64,000 nt of DNA from Fusibacter ferrireducens (GCF_015352425.1 NZ_JADKNH010000002.1:107071-171070), one strand, 5' to 3'; shown: positions 45,406-55,649, counted from the first letter of the stretch. Notes: a model not told the origin generated them from the letters alone. Translations and numbers: made by a program.

Positions 45406-46284
45406 TTAAATTGATTTTATAATGCTCTCTAGAGCCTTTTGATTATGATCTTCTAAGGTTGTAAGTGGTGGTCGACAAGGGCCTACACTTAAGTCACCTC
45501 CCAAAATATTGAGAGCCGCTTTCACTGGCATTGGATTAACTTCACAGAACAATGCATTGACAAGCGGAATAAGTTCTAATTGAATCGCCAAACTCTCTTG
45601 ATGCTTGCCCTCCAAATAGAGTGCAACCATATCGTGCATTTTTTGAGGCACTACATTGGCCGCCACTGAAATAACGCCAACACCACCAAGAGATAGTAAA
45701 GGAACCACTTTATCATCTTCGCCTGAATACATATCTAATTTGCCCTGACATAAGTGTGCCAAAGCAACCGCTTGGGCAAAATTGCCGCTGGCTTCTTTAA
45801 TGCCGACAATATTGTCAATTTCAGATAGCTTAAGTGCAGTCTCTGGTGCAATATTCATGCCTGTCCGACTTGGGACATTGTATATAATAATTGGGATATT
45901 AACGGCTTCAGCCATTGCTTTAAAGTGTTCGTATAGTCCCTTTTGAGTGGTTTTATTGTAGTAAGGCGTCACGTGCAACAAGCCGTCTACACCTGTCTCT
46001 TCTGCTCTTTTAGACAAATTAATCCCATGTTTGGTATCATTGCTTCCAGCACCTGCTATAACGGGTACTCGTCCTGCTGTGTATTCAACAGCGGCTTTGA
46101 TGCATGCGATTTGTTCATCGTCTGTCAAAGTGGATGCTTCACCTGTCGTACCACAGATAATAATCGCATCAGAACCGTTTTCTATTTGGTAATCAATTAA
46201 ACTCTTTAAACGGTCGAAATCAATCGATAAATCTTCTTTAAATGGTGTGACAATTGCCACACCTGATCCTGTAAATAATGCCAT
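45406..46284 (-). CDS. dapA: 4-hydroxy-tetrahydrodipicolinate synthase
   Basis: 292 residues, full length for the family. GTTGEASTL binds pyruvate, IIYNVPSRTG carries the active-site tyrosine, and GIKEASGNF holds the Schiff-base lysine near residue 161. It condenses pyruvate with aspartate semialdehyde, the first step of the lysine/diaminopimelate branch. GGAG lies about 6 bases before the ATG. A lysine riboswitch with terminator upstream controls it by lysine level. No other lysine genes are adjacent. Confidence 0.95.
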   Translation of the reverse strand: MALFTGSGVAIVTPFKEDLSIDFDRLKSLIDYQIENGSDAIIICGTTGEASTLTDDEQIACIKAAVEYTAGRVPVIAGAGSNDTKHGINLSKRAEETGVDGLLHVTPYYNKTTQKGLYEHFKAMAEAVNIPIIIYNVPSRTGMNIAPETALKLSEIDNIVGIKEASGNFAQAVALAHLCQGKLDMYSGEDDKVVPLLSLGGVGVISVAANVVPQKMHDMVALYLEGKHQESLAIQLELIPLVNALFCEVNPMPVKAALNILGGDLSVGPCRPPLTTLEDHNQKALESIIKSI

Positions 46285-46372
46285 ATCTTTCTCCTATTCT
46301 TTTTTTGGCGTACTCGCGCATTCAGAGTACAAGCCTCATAATTATTGAATCTTCAAATACTAATGATTTACA

Positions 46373-46401
46373 TAAAAAAACAACTAGCAGAGCGCTAGTT
46401 G
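46373..46401 (-). terminator. Riboswitch-controlled terminator before dapA
   Basis: Perfect 8-bp stem (CAACTAGC 46381-46388 with GCTAGTTG 46394-46401) followed on the minus strand by eight T/A-pair residues (46373-46380). It is the expression platform of the lysine riboswitch. Confidence 0.85.
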
Positions 46402-46430
46402 TGGGCAACAAAATAATTCTAAAATTGATC

Positions 46431-46602
46431 ACAAGTAGCACTCCATAAGCATAAAACTTATGACAGTCAAAGAGCTATTAACCATTTAACCAGATCCTAC
46501 CATAATGGGTGGTATTCACTTCGGCACCTTTGCCTTTTAACGTCTCTCATATGTACCCTTATACATCAACACGTCTACTCTTCATCGGTGCGCCTCTACT
46601 GT
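46431..46602 (-). ncRNA. Lysine riboswitch (L box) aptamer
   Basis: Read on the minus strand, the leader contains the conserved blocks GTAGAGGCGC, AGAGTAG, AAAGGTGCCGAAGTGAA, TTTGACTGTCA and TATGGAGTGCTACTTGT in the L-box order. The ends (ACAGTAG and CTACTTGT) pair as stem P1. Located between a promoter (46621-46649) and a terminator in front of dapA. Lysine binding is expected to favour termination. Confidence 0.85.
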
Positions 46603-46620
46603 TCTATTTAGTTATTTATA

Positions 46621-46649
46621 ATCTTAACGTGCTTTTATAAATCTGTCAA
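46621..46649 (-). promoter_or_regulatory. Promoter of the lysine riboswitch-dapA transcript
   Basis: On the minus strand TTGACA (46649-46644) and TAAGAT (46626-46621) are 17 bases apart, about 20 bases upstream of the aptamer. Confidence 0.7.
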
Positions 46650-46659
46650 CTTTAATTCA

Positions 46660-48135
46660 CTAATTTTCTTCACGAACACTTTCATATAGTTGTAAACCAA
46701 TCTTGGATATGGCCTCAATTTCTGAAGTCACAATATGAGTGATCTCTGATTGAACTTCGACCCTAGATGCAATTTCTTCAAAATGCGCTGAATTCTCCTG
46801 CAAAATTGCAGCAATATTGGCAATAGAATCTTCTATAGTGCCGAATTCTTCATATATTTTTTTGATGAGCTGGGACTCTTCATTGAAATTATTGCTTGCA
46901 TTCATAAAATTTTCATCTACAATTTTGAAATTGGTGTCTAGCGTTTTCATTGCTTCCACGCCTTCATTCATTGCAACTTGTCCAACCTCTGCTTTCAATA
47001 AAGCCTCTTTTGTCGCACGCATTAATTCTGAAGTTATTGAGCGAATATCATCTGCAAAAGTACTGCTATCCACAGACAATTTTCTGATTTCTTCCGCCAC
47101 AACTGAAAAACCCTTTCCATGTTCACCTGCACGTGCAGCTTCAATGGATGCATTCAAGGCCAGTAGGTTTGTTTGCTCTGCAATTGATAAAATGCCCTCT
47201 ATGTGCTTCTGAATGTCATACATGCTCTTTGAAAGTGCTTTGATTGTATCGAAGCTCTCTGTCATCGTATTGTTCATCTTATACACTGAGCTTGACATGG
47301 CCGTCATCGATAAATGACTCTCTGCAAAAGCCTGCTTTAAATTCGAGAATATATGGTCCAGAAGTTTCATAATTTCATTGGTCTTCTCAACGTTATTGCC
47401 TGAAACACTGACACTATTGTTTATATCGACTACCGTTGTTGCTGCACTTTCAACGCTTTCAGCGAGTTCTCTAACAGCGTTGTTTATCGCCAAGTTGCTG
47501 TCTCTATTATCTTTCATTTTAGTAGTACAGCTTTGAGTGGAATCCTTTAATTCAACCGAAGAAACGCTCACATTTTCTAATACTTGCTCTAATTTTGAAA
47601 GTGAAAGTTCATTTTTTTTAGACTGCATATCAACTTCACTTACCGTTTCCTGTCCCCACTTATTCAGCAATAAAAGCACTAAAAAAGCACTCGTCAAGGC
47701 GCCCATTCGAGGTATATAATCGCCTAGCCCCATGCCACTGTCTAACAAAAAGTTAGGATTAATCAGGTACAGTATAATTAAAATGCCAATCATTGCACTC
47801 CCAGAATACAACATTTTTTTGTAACTGAAATACAATGCTTGCATGACTAACGCAACCATGTAAATGTTGAACATTCTTGCTACGCCACCGTTTACAATGG
47901 ATAATGTAATCGATGCAAAGAAGGGTAAAAAGATTATGAACTCACACCGAAATAGCTTTGGCAGTGGTAAAACACGCACCACAGAAGCAATGATTGCCGT
48001 GCCCATAGTGGCCACTAAAGCCTTAACCGCATACGTCGTACCGCCATTTACATAGGCTGTCAAACTCAAAAATAATGAAAAAAACCAAATAAAAATAACA
48101 TTAACCTTAATCGCCCGCTCTAAATTATAGTTCAT
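46660..48135 (-). CDS. Methyl-accepting chemotaxis-like protein with multi-helix membrane domain
   Basis: 491 residues. The first 165 residues form about five or six membrane helices and there is no extracellular sensor domain. The C-terminal half is a chemoreceptor signalling domain with the hairpin tip ([21 protein letters not shown], then [15 protein letters not shown]). This layout suggests sensing inside the membrane or of the energy state. AGAGGTG lies about 10 bases before ATG 48135. Confidence 0.9.
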   Translation of the reverse strand: MNYNLERAIKVNVIFIWFFSLFLSLTAYVNGGTTYAVKALVATMGTAIIASVVRVLPLPKLFRCEFIIFLPFFASITLSIVNGGVARMFNIYMVALVMQALYFSYKKMLYSGSAMIGILIILYLINPNFLLDSGMGLGDYIPRMGALTSAFLVLLLLNKWGQETVSEVDMQSKKNELSLSKLEQVLENVSVSSVELKDSTQSCTTKMKDNRDSNLAINNAVRELAESVESAATTVVDINNSVSVSGNNVEKTNEIMKLLDHIFSNLKQAFAESHLSMTAMSSSVYKMNNTMTESFDTIKALSKSMYDIQKHIEGILSIAEQTNLLALNASIEAARAGEHGKGFSVVAEEIRKLSVDSSTFADDIRSITSELMRATKEALLKAEVGQVAMNEGVEAMKTLDTNFKIVDENFMNASNNFNEESQLIKKIYEEFGTIEDSIANIAAILQENSAHFEEIASRVEVQSEITHIVTSEIEAISKIGLQLYESVREEN

Positions 48136-48317
48136 AGAAGTTCACCTCTTTTCCATATTTTAAGTATGTACATGGCAGCTGGGTTTGGCAATTCAACCTA
48201 TACATACAATCATCCTCAGAGATCTCAAAAAACGAATCCACCTCATTTTCCCTAATATTTTATCATATCTATTAACGATATAATAGCTACATGTATTTGC
48301 ATTTGTCTAATATTTAA

Positions 48318-48352
48318 AAGCCACTGAGTATCTTCCATTCACTCAGTGGCTT
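48318..48352 (-). terminator. Terminator of the CapA-like gene
   Basis: Perfect 12-bp stem (48318-48329 with 48341-48352) followed on the minus strand by TTTTAAATATT, about 110 bases after the stop codon. The remaining 324-base gap (48136-48459) shows nothing else. Confidence 0.6.
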
Positions 48353-48459
48353 GATGTATTGGTTTTAGCATTGGTTTTGGTTTTACTCAGACTATATATT
48401 GCTGGAATCCGATTTTGAATCCAATTTTGAATTCTATCTAAAATTTTTGTAGCCTTAAT

Positions 48460-49797
48460 TTAGCGCCAAGAATCGCCCATTATAAGACTTGCTTGACTAC
48501 AAATTGTATCAATATACGCTTGAGTTTCTTGATCCCATACCTTATTTTTCAAATCTTTAATCGGTATCAAAACACCATATGTGCCCTCTTCAGATTCTTC
48601 CTCCATAAAAGCAACAGGCGTTACTTGCATCCCTGTCACAAAAACTCTAATATGATCCCCCGATTTAATTTTCGAGATTTGTATATTTGCAACGTAACTG
48701 AGAACAGTAGATTCTCCACTGAATACAGGAATCAAATTCCCCAAACTATAAAGAATAGGGACTCTCACATTTGAATCTCTCATTGGTGTATAAATCTCAT
48801 AAGGTTGAGCAATATGTGGATGATGACCAATAATCATGTCTGCACCCATTTCTGCAATTCTATGTGCAAACTCTATTTGCTTTGGATGGGGATATAATTC
48901 AAATTCAATTCCCCAATGTAAAGCAACAGCGACTAAGTCACAGCCGTCTTCTTTCGCTCTTTTAATTTGAGCTTCTATCCTTGTCAAATCTGGATCTTCT
49001 ACTTCTAAAAAGGGGGTTACATCAATCATCCACTCTTTACCTTTAGGTAATGCCTTGCCATTCAAACTAAATGTATGACCAACCCATCCGATCTTAATGC
49101 CTTTTGTATCTGTAAATACGGTTTGATTAACCTCTGACGCATTGCGATATGCACCAACATATTTAATGTGATCCTTCCTCAACTGATCCATAGTGATATC
49201 AGCACCTTCAAACCCACAATCCATAATATGATTATTTGAAATCTGTAGGATATCATATTTATGTGTTTCATGTTTCACCAACGTATGGTATTGATTTTTA
49301 GTAATATTTATTTGTGGTGTGTCCCCTTGCCCTTCAACCCCCATGGGTCTAGGTGCATCTTTTGATAATGTCGATTCAAGGTTCGCATAAGAGAGATCCC
49401 TACCAAAAATCAGTGGACTCACATATTTGTACAAATGATCCCCAGATGTCTCAATATGTTTTCCTTGCATCAAATCTCCCGACGCGCTCATCGTAATGTT
49501 TTCCATCACTTCACCCTGGATATTCCACTGAAAATCAGTTGCTTTAAACTTCTCAAAGTGTTCTCTTAAGCCAAAGCCACTTCTTGGATTCAAAATTGGC
49601 TTTTGAGTCTTACCAACCCAGTATGCGACAAAATTCAAGTCATTCGTATCCACAACCATATCTACGGGTTCATCCCAAACCCCTTCAGCTCTTGCTTTAT
49701 CTATCAAATTTAAAACATGCTTTTTAATTTTTTCATCACAACCATCCGCAAGAAATGATAAATCTCTTGGCAATGAAACCGGTCTCGTTTTTACCAT
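48460..49797 (-). CDS. CapA-family (PgsA-like) metallophosphatase-fold protein, cytoplasmic
   Basis: 445 residues. Motifs of the CapA/poly-gamma-glutamate synthesis family: SASGDLM, LSYANLEST, ISNNHIMDCG, VAVALHWGIEFE and IIGHHPHI. Unlike typical CapA it has no signal peptide or membrane anchor and carries a 95-residue N-terminal extension, so it probably acts in the cytoplasm. GGAGG is 6 bases before ATG 49797 (an ATG directly upstream is possible). It is the third gene after two small membrane proteins. Confidence 0.8.
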   Translation of the reverse strand: MVKTRPVSLPRDLSFLADGCDEKIKKHVLNLIDKARAEGVWDEPVDMVVDTNDLNFVAYWVGKTQKPILNPRSGFGLREHFEKFKATDFQWNIQGEVMENITMSASGDLMQGKHIETSGDHLYKYVSPLIFGRDLSYANLESTLSKDAPRPMGVEGQGDTPQINITKNQYHTLVKHETHKYDILQISNNHIMDCGFEGADITMDQLRKDHIKYVGAYRNASEVNQTVFTDTKGIKIGWVGHTFSLNGKALPKGKEWMIDVTPFLEVEDPDLTRIEAQIKRAKEDGCDLVAVALHWGIEFELYPHPKQIEFAHRIAEMGADMIIGHHPHIAQPYEIYTPMRDSNVRVPILYSLGNLIPVFSGESTVLSYVANIQISKIKSGDHIRVFVTGMQVTPVAFMEEESEEGTYGVLIPIKDLKNKVWDQETQAYIDTICSQASLIMGDSWR

Positions 49798-49885
49798 CAT
49801 CTACCTCCAAATCTTTAATGTATGATCACTATAAATCTTATTTTTATAAAAAATCATGTGCATCCACTTGCAGCACTCATATTTC

Positions 49886-50590
49886 TTAAGTTTCTATTTC
49901 CGTTGTCAGTTGGTTCACCTCTTCTTCCTTTTTACCGAAAAAACCCACTTTGAATAAAAAATAGCTGACAAATACGGATATAGCAATCATAATCGGAATA
50001 TTATATAACCCTGATGCAATATTCAATTTTACAATGACAATGCCGACAATTGCAGGCACTATAACGGTCCTATAATTTGTAATCACTGAAGCAAATAATA
50101 AGGCACCAAATAACGCTGGAACAATTTGTGCAAACCCAATTTTAATAGAAGGTTGTGCAAAGAAAGAAGTAAATGGTGTCAATAAAAGAACCCCAACTAA
50201 AATTATAATTTCTGTTACAATTGCCGATGCCGCAACTGCCATCGTTGAGAGCACTTCACCTTCTTCAGAATTAGGATCAATATCTGCAGATTGTAATCCA
50301 ACCATTGACGCAGGGACTTTTATATTCATCCAATTCCCGCTAAGCAACATGACAAAGTAACCTGCTGATCCGATAATTGGAGCAAAACTTAAAAATTCAC
50401 CTGCTGATATCAGCGGTATCAACGACATAATCACTATTAGCCCCGCAATAAACCCCTCTTTTGTGGGCAGTATTCCCCATTTTAACCACAATGTAACCGG
50501 AATCGCAAAAGTTAATAACAAGAATACTGTCGCTGTTAATCTGCCTAGAAAATACACCTTGTTTTCATATAATTCATGTTTTGTGTCCAT
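49886..50590 (-). CDS. Conserved membrane protein paired with DUF5058 protein
   Basis: 234 residues with six or seven hydrophobic helices and a charged C-terminal tail (KKEEEVNQLTTEIET). I do not recognise a named family. GGGGG lies about 6 bases before ATG 50590, and the gene starts 10 bases after the DUF5058 gene ends. The two probably form a membrane complex, perhaps a transporter. Confidence 0.6.
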   Translation of the reverse strand: MDTKHELYENKVYFLGRLTATVFLLLTFAIPVTLWLKWGILPTKEGFIAGLIVIMSLIPLISAGEFLSFAPIIGSAGYFVMLLSGNWMNIKVPASMVGLQSADIDPNSEEGEVLSTMAVAASAIVTEIIILVGVLLLTPFTSFFAQPSIKIGFAQIVPALFGALLFASVITNYRTVIVPAIVGIVIVKLNIASGLYNIPIMIAISVFVSYFLFKVGFFGKKEEEVNQLTTEIET

Positions 50591-50600
50591 ATTAACCCCC

Positions 50601-51302
50601 TTATTTGTTTAATAAAATGACGACAACAACAGCCATTAGCATACTTGTAGATAGGGCATACTCTCTTAACCATTTTGCCTTGAACTTAACAATTATAAAG
50701 GTCATAATTGCCATTACCGCTGCGGCAATGCCTACTGCATAGGCCGAGCTCCCCCCAGAAAATAACGCAGGTAATACAAAACTTATTTGAACACACACCA
50801 AAATTGTCGTTATAATGACATTTTGTAATCTCGTATCTTTTGAAACGGCTTCCTTTACCCTCTTCTTATATTTTCTCAAGAAAAAGATTGCATAAAGAAA
50901 CGCGGGCACAACGCCAATCGTCATCACCCATACCGAATTGGCGAAAGCTTGTGGTGTATAGTTTGCGGCACCTAACTGTGCGCCCATGGTTTTTGCGCCA
51001 ATTGAAGCTCCAGTCAGCTCATACATCAAAGAGCCTGCCATGCCCAGTCTTGCCCAGGAGATGGGTACACCCATTGCAGGTGCCAATGAAATTAAGCCCA
51101 CAATAATAGCAATTGAAGGTATCACAGTTGTTATGGACGCTGCCTTTACAACTTTTCTAATTGTTTTTTTATCAATATTCAGCTCTTTCGCTCTTTTTTG
51201 AGCAAGACGATAAAAAATGATGGCTTGTGCCGATAAAACCGTCAAAATGATGATTGTTATCACATATAACAATGGTGAGTTTGCGATTTCCAAATAATTC
51301 AT
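50601..51302 (-). CDS. DUF5058 family membrane protein
   Basis: 233 residues with about six or seven helices. The opening MNYLEIANSPLLYVITIIIL and GVPISWARLGMAGSLMYELTGASIGAK fit DUF5058, an uncharacterised membrane family. GGGGG precedes the ATG. First gene of the operon DUF5058 - membrane partner - CapA-like, divergent from two LysR genes across a 240-base gap. Confidence 0.65.
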   Translation of the reverse strand: MNYLEIANSPLLYVITIIILTVLSAQAIIFYRLAQKRAKELNIDKKTIRKVVKAASITTVIPSIAIIVGLISLAPAMGVPISWARLGMAGSLMYELTGASIGAKTMGAQLGAANYTPQAFANSVWVMTIGVVPAFLYAIFFLRKYKKRVKEAVSKDTRLQNVIITTILVCVQISFVLPALFSGGSSAYAVGIAAAVMAIMTFIIVKFKAKWLREYALSTSMLMAVVVVILLNK

Positions 51303-51542
51303 AAATCCCCCTTTTAGAAAAAAATTTGAATGCCTCTCCTTTTTACTTACTTAATATATTAAAATAAGTTTCCGTTTTTTTGTAATGTTTAAAATTTATA
51401 AGTAGATATAAGTTCAGATAAATATCCTGTTTTTCTCCATAATCTTCTAAATCAGTAATAGCCTCTATTTTATAATATTCAGTAATAGTATTATTTACTT
51501 TTTGTCACATCATTATTAAAATATATTTATAAGGAGAATCAT

Positions 51543-52499
51543 ATGACTTTAGATCAAATTAACTATTTTAAAGAAATTGTATCTGCTGGATCAATGAACC
51601 AAGCTGCAAAAAATTTGTTCATTTCTCAACCCAATATCAGTCTTACAATTAAAACACTTGAGAATGAACTCGGGTATAAATTATTCAGAAGGCATTCTAC
51701 GGGGGTTCAACTCACTCAACAAGGCAACGCATTTTTATATCATATAGAACATATTTTAGAGAATATTGACAATATCAATAAGATCGATTGCAAGCATAGT
51801 AAAATAGAGCCTAAAAAACTCAACATATCCTCTGAATACAGCTTAGCGAGTATTCTGCCTATCATCCATATGATGGAAACACTTGAATCCGACGCTTTTG
51901 AATTGAAACATCACCAACGGGAATTTTCAAATGTAATTGAGGATGTTTTTAAGAAGCATGCTGATTTGGGCATTATTACAATCCATAAATCACAAGTTGC
52001 ATCACTAAATGGTATGCTTATAAACAAAGGCCTTGAATTCCATATTATTTCGGAACTCATCATGGGGGTTGTTGTTTCAGAAGATCATCCTCTGTCAAAC
52101 AAAGCATCTCTCAGTCACAAAGATATAAAAAAATATCCTCAAATTCGATTTGATATTGACAGTCGAGAATCACCAGCATCCTTTACACTTTTGGAAACCA
52201 CATACAATCAATCTGACAAAATCATTTCACTCAATGATATTTTTCATTTGTTGATATGCCTAAAGGAAACCTCTGGTTTTGCACTTATCCCTTATAGTAA
52301 TTCCAATAGTTTTAATACCTTCATCGGAAATATGAATATACCGATCCGATTCATCCCTCTATCTCATTCAGCACCTGTTATCTTAGGTTATATAGATACG
52401 ATTGGGGAAGAAATCAATTATTTGAAAAGTGAGTTCATAAAAAAGGTAACACTTCTATATGATAAAAGTACTGAAAAGGATATTGAGGAGGTATTATGA
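51543..52499 (+). CDS. LysR-family transcriptional regulator (first of an overlapping pair)
   Basis: 318 residues. The N-terminal winged helix (NYFKEIVSAGSMNQAAKNLFISQPNISLTIKTLENELGYKLF) is followed by a substrate-binding domain. AGGAG is 8 bases before the ATG. The stop codon overlaps the next LysR gene's start (ATGA), so translation is coupled. Probably regulates the divergent DUF5058 operon. Confidence 0.9.
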   Translation: MTLDQINYFKEIVSAGSMNQAAKNLFISQPNISLTIKTLENELGYKLFRRHSTGVQLTQQGNAFLYHIEHILENIDNINKIDCKHSKIEPKKLNISSEYSLASILPIIHMMETLESDAFELKHHQREFSNVIEDVFKKHADLGIITIHKSQVASLNGMLINKGLEFHIISELIMGVVVSEDHPLSNKASLSHKDIKKYPQIRFDIDSRESPASFTLLETTYNQSDKIISLNDIFHLLICLKETSGFALIPYSNSNSFNTFIGNMNIPIRFIPLSHSAPVILGYIDTIGEEINYLKSEFIKKVTLLYDKSTEKDIEEVL

Positions 52500-53419
52500 C
52501 TTTAGATCAGATTAAATACTTTGTTGAGATCACACGTTCAGGATCATTTAACAAAGCAGCACAGAGGTTAATGGTGACGCAACCCAATATCAGTTTAATG
52601 GTCAAATCACTTGAAACAGAATTGAACTATAAACTCTTTATAAGAAATACCACAGGCATTGAACTTACACGGCATGGCGCTGAATTCTTATATTACGCCG
52701 AAAACATCTTAAAGAGTTTAGATAAGATCGATACGATTCAACCTATCGAAATTGAAGAAGACAAAACCAGGTTATGTGTTTCATCTCATTTTGTTGCTTC
52801 TAGTATTTTCCCCTTAGTTTCCTTAATAAAATCAACTGGAAATAAAAATTACACTTATAAACTTTATCAAAAATCATTTTTTGATGTAGTCGAAGATGTC
52901 AAAATGGGCGATAGCGACATGGGACTCATTACGATTAGTAAGATGCAAGAAACACTTATGTACAATTTACTGGCAAAAAACAACCTCAAATTTCACTCTA
53001 TAAGTGCCGTGGATGTTACTGTGCTCTTATCTAAAACGCACCCTCTTGCAAATCATAAAAGTCTCAATTTTGAAGATTTGAATCATTATACACAAGTTCA
53101 TTTTGATATTGGTCAAAAAGAATTTTATAGTGCCCATGCTATTAAAGAAATGCAATATGACCAGTTTGACAGGCGCGTTTCAGTTACTGATTTTTTCCAT
53201 CTTCTCTATACATTAGAGAAAACCAATGCATTTGCATTATCTACAAATATGTCGTTTTACAACATAGAGCAGTTGCTAAAAACGATTAATATTTCGCTTC
53301 GCTGTATTCCATTTGACAAAAAAGTCCAATTTGATATGGGGTATATTGAACGTATTGATAGCTCTCAAAGTGATGAAAAAAAAGCGTATATAGCTCAGTT
53401 AAAAAAACTGATCTTTTAG
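52496..53419 (+). CDS. LysR-family transcriptional regulator (second of an overlapping pair)
   Basis: 307 residues. The start MTLDQIKYFVEITRSGSFNKAAQRLMVTQPNISLMVKSLETELNYKLF closely parallels the preceding protein. Both also share ITISK/HK..L...L..N.L.FH and D.FHLL...E...FAL patterns, so they are tandem paralogues. GAGGAGG precedes the ATG. Equal stoichiometry suggests a hetero-oligomer. Confidence 0.9.
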   Translation: MTLDQIKYFVEITRSGSFNKAAQRLMVTQPNISLMVKSLETELNYKLFIRNTTGIELTRHGAEFLYYAENILKSLDKIDTIQPIEIEEDKTRLCVSSHFVASSIFPLVSLIKSTGNKNYTYKLYQKSFFDVVEDVKMGDSDMGLITISKMQETLMYNLLAKNNLKFHSISAVDVTVLLSKTHPLANHKSLNFEDLNHYTQVHFDIGQKEFYSAHAIKEMQYDQFDRRVSVTDFFHLLYTLEKTNAFALSTNMSFYNIEQLLKTINISLRCIPFDKKVQFDMGYIERIDSSQSDEKKAYIAQLKKLIF

Positions 53420-53436
53420 CAACTCATATTTATAAA

Positions 53437-53475
53437 AAAAAGATGCTAATACTTGGTCACAAGTAGTGCATCTTT
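53437..53475. terminator. Bidirectional terminator between LysR pair and histidine kinase
   Basis: AAAAGATGC (53437-53445) pairs with GCATCTTTT (53467-53475) and TACTTG (53449-53454) pairs with CAAGTA (53459-53464), with A and T runs on either side. Confidence 0.8.
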
Positions 53476-53485
53476 TAAATATGAT

Positions 53486-54883
53486 TTACTCATTATTGGG
53501 GATTACCATTACAAACTCAACACCTCTCTCTTTATTTCGAGCGTAGACCTCCCCTTGATATAAATCTACTATCCGCTTTACAATGTACAGTCCTAATCCA
53601 TTTTGTCCGTCAGCACCTTTTGAAAACGCAGTGAACAGCTTATCTAGATGTATCTCTTCGATAGATGGTCCATCATTTGATATTGCTATGGTTATATTTT
53701 TTTCATCATTGGAAAGTTGGATATCAATAGTTGACTGACTATAACGCAACTGATTTTGAAGTATATTTTCAAAAACCATTTTCCACAACTCATAATGTCC
53801 TCGAACAGTTTCTCCATGCATTTGAAAGTGCCAATCCACATCATGCCGCTCATATTTGAGAAGATCGTAAATTTCTATTATCAATCGTTCCAACTGAACG
53901 GGTTCAGTGGGTAAACTTTGCCGTGCCATATAATCGATATTCGTTATGCTGATCAAATCTGCTGTTCTCTTTTGAAGTCTTACGGCTTCCCTATCTATTG
54001 TATCAACGGTATCTTCAATGGTTCCTTTTGGATAATATCCATCCCTTATGGCTTGTAAATAGCTTCTAATCACCATAATTGGCGTTTTCAACTCATGGGA
54101 AATGCTCTGCATGAAAAATTGTTGATTATTATCATGTTGAACCAGCTCTCTCCGCATCATTTCACAAGATTTAGACAAATTTTCAATCTCAAAGGGCCCG
54201 TCTACTTTAATGGGGTCTTCCCAATCCCTATTGGCAATTCGGTACATATCTTTTTCCAATACGGCTAATGGCCTTGATATTTTATTCGCTATCATCTTAG
54301 AGGGTATCAACAGTAAAATGGATAATATGACTATTGATACAAATACAATCCAAAAGCGAGATAGAATTAGATATTTGAAATCTTCTTTGACTGATGAGTA
54401 CAAATAGTAAGGCTGACCATCTATATTCATTTTGAATATAACAGCCATTTCTCTTTCACCATCAATGATCTTTTCATAGCGCTGAATCTTCAGTTGTTGT
54501 GCATCTCCGAGTTTTACAATTTCCCTTTCAAGATTAGTGCCTGATTCTATATCTGGACCAGAAGACTCTCCAATATCATCGCCCTTATTACTGTTTGGCG
54601 ATACCACAATATTCGTAATTTCTAAAGGTGCTTCCGTTATCACCTGAGAATCGCTTAATTTAAAAGAGGGGGTGATTTCAAATTCAGAGAAATTCGCTTC
54701 ACCCTTTAAATGATCTGTTAAAACCATCTGATTAATATGTTGAGCCTCTATCTGAGTGTATATTTGCTCTTTAAAGTACCTTTCCAATGACACATAAAAA
54801 ACAGTTGAAAGACATATGCTAAAACCAATGATGATTACAATAAACCAGTACCATATTTGGATAGAAAGTGCTCTTTTTTTCAT
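53486..54883 (-). CDS. Sensor histidine kinase
   Basis: 465 residues. Membrane helices near 12-32 and 176-197 enclose an extracellular sensor of about 140 residues with an acidic, serine-rich stretch. A HAMP-like linker follows, then the HisKA H-box SISHELKTPI (His near 263), N-box ENILQNQLRYS and G-box GQNGLGLYIVKRI. It phosphorylates the response regulator encoded directly upstream (adjacent stop/start). Confidence 0.92.
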   Translation of the reverse strand: MKKRALSIQIWYWFIVIIIGFSICLSTVFYVSLERYFKEQIYTQIEAQHINQMVLTDHLKGEANFSEFEITPSFKLSDSQVITEAPLEITNIVVSPNSNKGDDIGESSGPDIESGTNLEREIVKLGDAQQLKIQRYEKIIDGEREMAVIFKMNIDGQPYYLYSSVKEDFKYLILSRFWIVFVSIVILSILLLIPSKMIANKISRPLAVLEKDMYRIANRDWEDPIKVDGPFEIENLSKSCEMMRRELVQHDNNQQFFMQSISHELKTPIMVIRSYLQAIRDGYYPKGTIEDTVDTIDREAVRLQKRTADLISITNIDYMARQSLPTEPVQLERLIIEIYDLLKYERHDVDWHFQMHGETVRGHYELWKMVFENILQNQLRYSQSTIDIQLSNDEKNITIAISNDGPSIEEIHLDKLFTAFSKGADGQNGLGLYIVKRIVDLYQGEVYARNKERGVEFVMVIPNNE

Positions 54884-55552
54884 TTAAAGCCTCCTATACC
54901 CAAAGCCATAAATCGTTTCAATTCGTAAATCGGGCATTTTTTTTCTCAATCTCTTGATGAGATTATCAACGACTCTGTCAGAATAAAAAGCTTCTGTGCC
55001 CCATATTTGATCTAATATATGATTTCGTGATAGGGCCTTGTTTTGATTTTCAATAAGGAGCAACAATAAATCAAATTCTTTTGAGGTCAACTCAATCGAT
55101 TCATCCTTTTTACATACTGTTCGCCTAGATTGATCTACTTGATAACCGTCAACTTGGATGATGTCATGATATGTCTTGGGTGCATCACTGTAAGTTCGCT
55201 GTAGGATTTTTTGTATTCTAATAATGAGTTCGCGAGGCAAAAATGGCTTCGCCAAATAGTCATCACTACCTAATTCTAATCCCATTATCCGATCTATATC
55301 TGAGTTTCTTGCTGAAATAAATATGACTGGAATCTCAGGCGTTTCAGCTTTAATGGCCTTTATCAATTGAATGCCATCTAAATCGGGAATCATAATATCT
55401 AGCACCCATAAATCAGGGGGTGTCATGATTTTTTTTTGAGCTTCCATACCACGTGTAAAGGACTGAACTTGCCAGCCTTCTTCACTAATGTAATGTGACA
55501 ATACTTGATTTAGGTTTTCTTCATCTTCAACTAAATAAATACAATATGACAT
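54884..55552 (-). CDS. OmpR-family response regulator
   Basis: 222 residues from ATG 55552 (GGGAGAG upstream). The receiver has DLWVLDIMIPDLDG (phospho-Asp near 52) and DDYLAKPFLPREL. The C-terminal winged helix has ELTSKEFDLLLLLIE and DRVVDNLIKRLRKKM, ending ETIYGFGYRR. A 23-bp tandem repeat lies just upstream of the gene. Confidence 0.93.
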   Translation of the reverse strand: MSYCIYLVEDEENLNQVLSHYISEEGWQVQSFTRGMEAQKKIMTPPDLWVLDIMIPDLDGIQLIKAIKAETPEIPVIFISARNSDIDRIMGLELGSDDYLAKPFLPRELIIRIQKILQRTYSDAPKTYHDIIQVDGYQVDQSRRTVCKKDESIELTSKEFDLLLLLIENQNKALSRNHILDQIWGTEAFYSDRVVDNLIKRLRKKMPDLRIETIYGFGYRRL

Positions 55553-55576
55553 TTCTCTCTCCCAAGCTTTTACCTT

Positions 55577-55622
55577 CAATATTGATCTTGTTCATCTAAC
55601 AATATTGATCTTGTTCGTCTAA
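55577..55622. repeat. 23-bp tandem repeat before the response regulator
   Basis: CAATATTGATCTTGTTCATC TAA occurs twice (55577-55599 and 55600-55622, one base different), with a partial third copy CAATGATC. It is a candidate binding array for the response regulator or a replication-slippage duplication. Confidence 0.7.
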
Positions 55623-55649
55623 CAATGATCAATTATATCACATTTAAAA

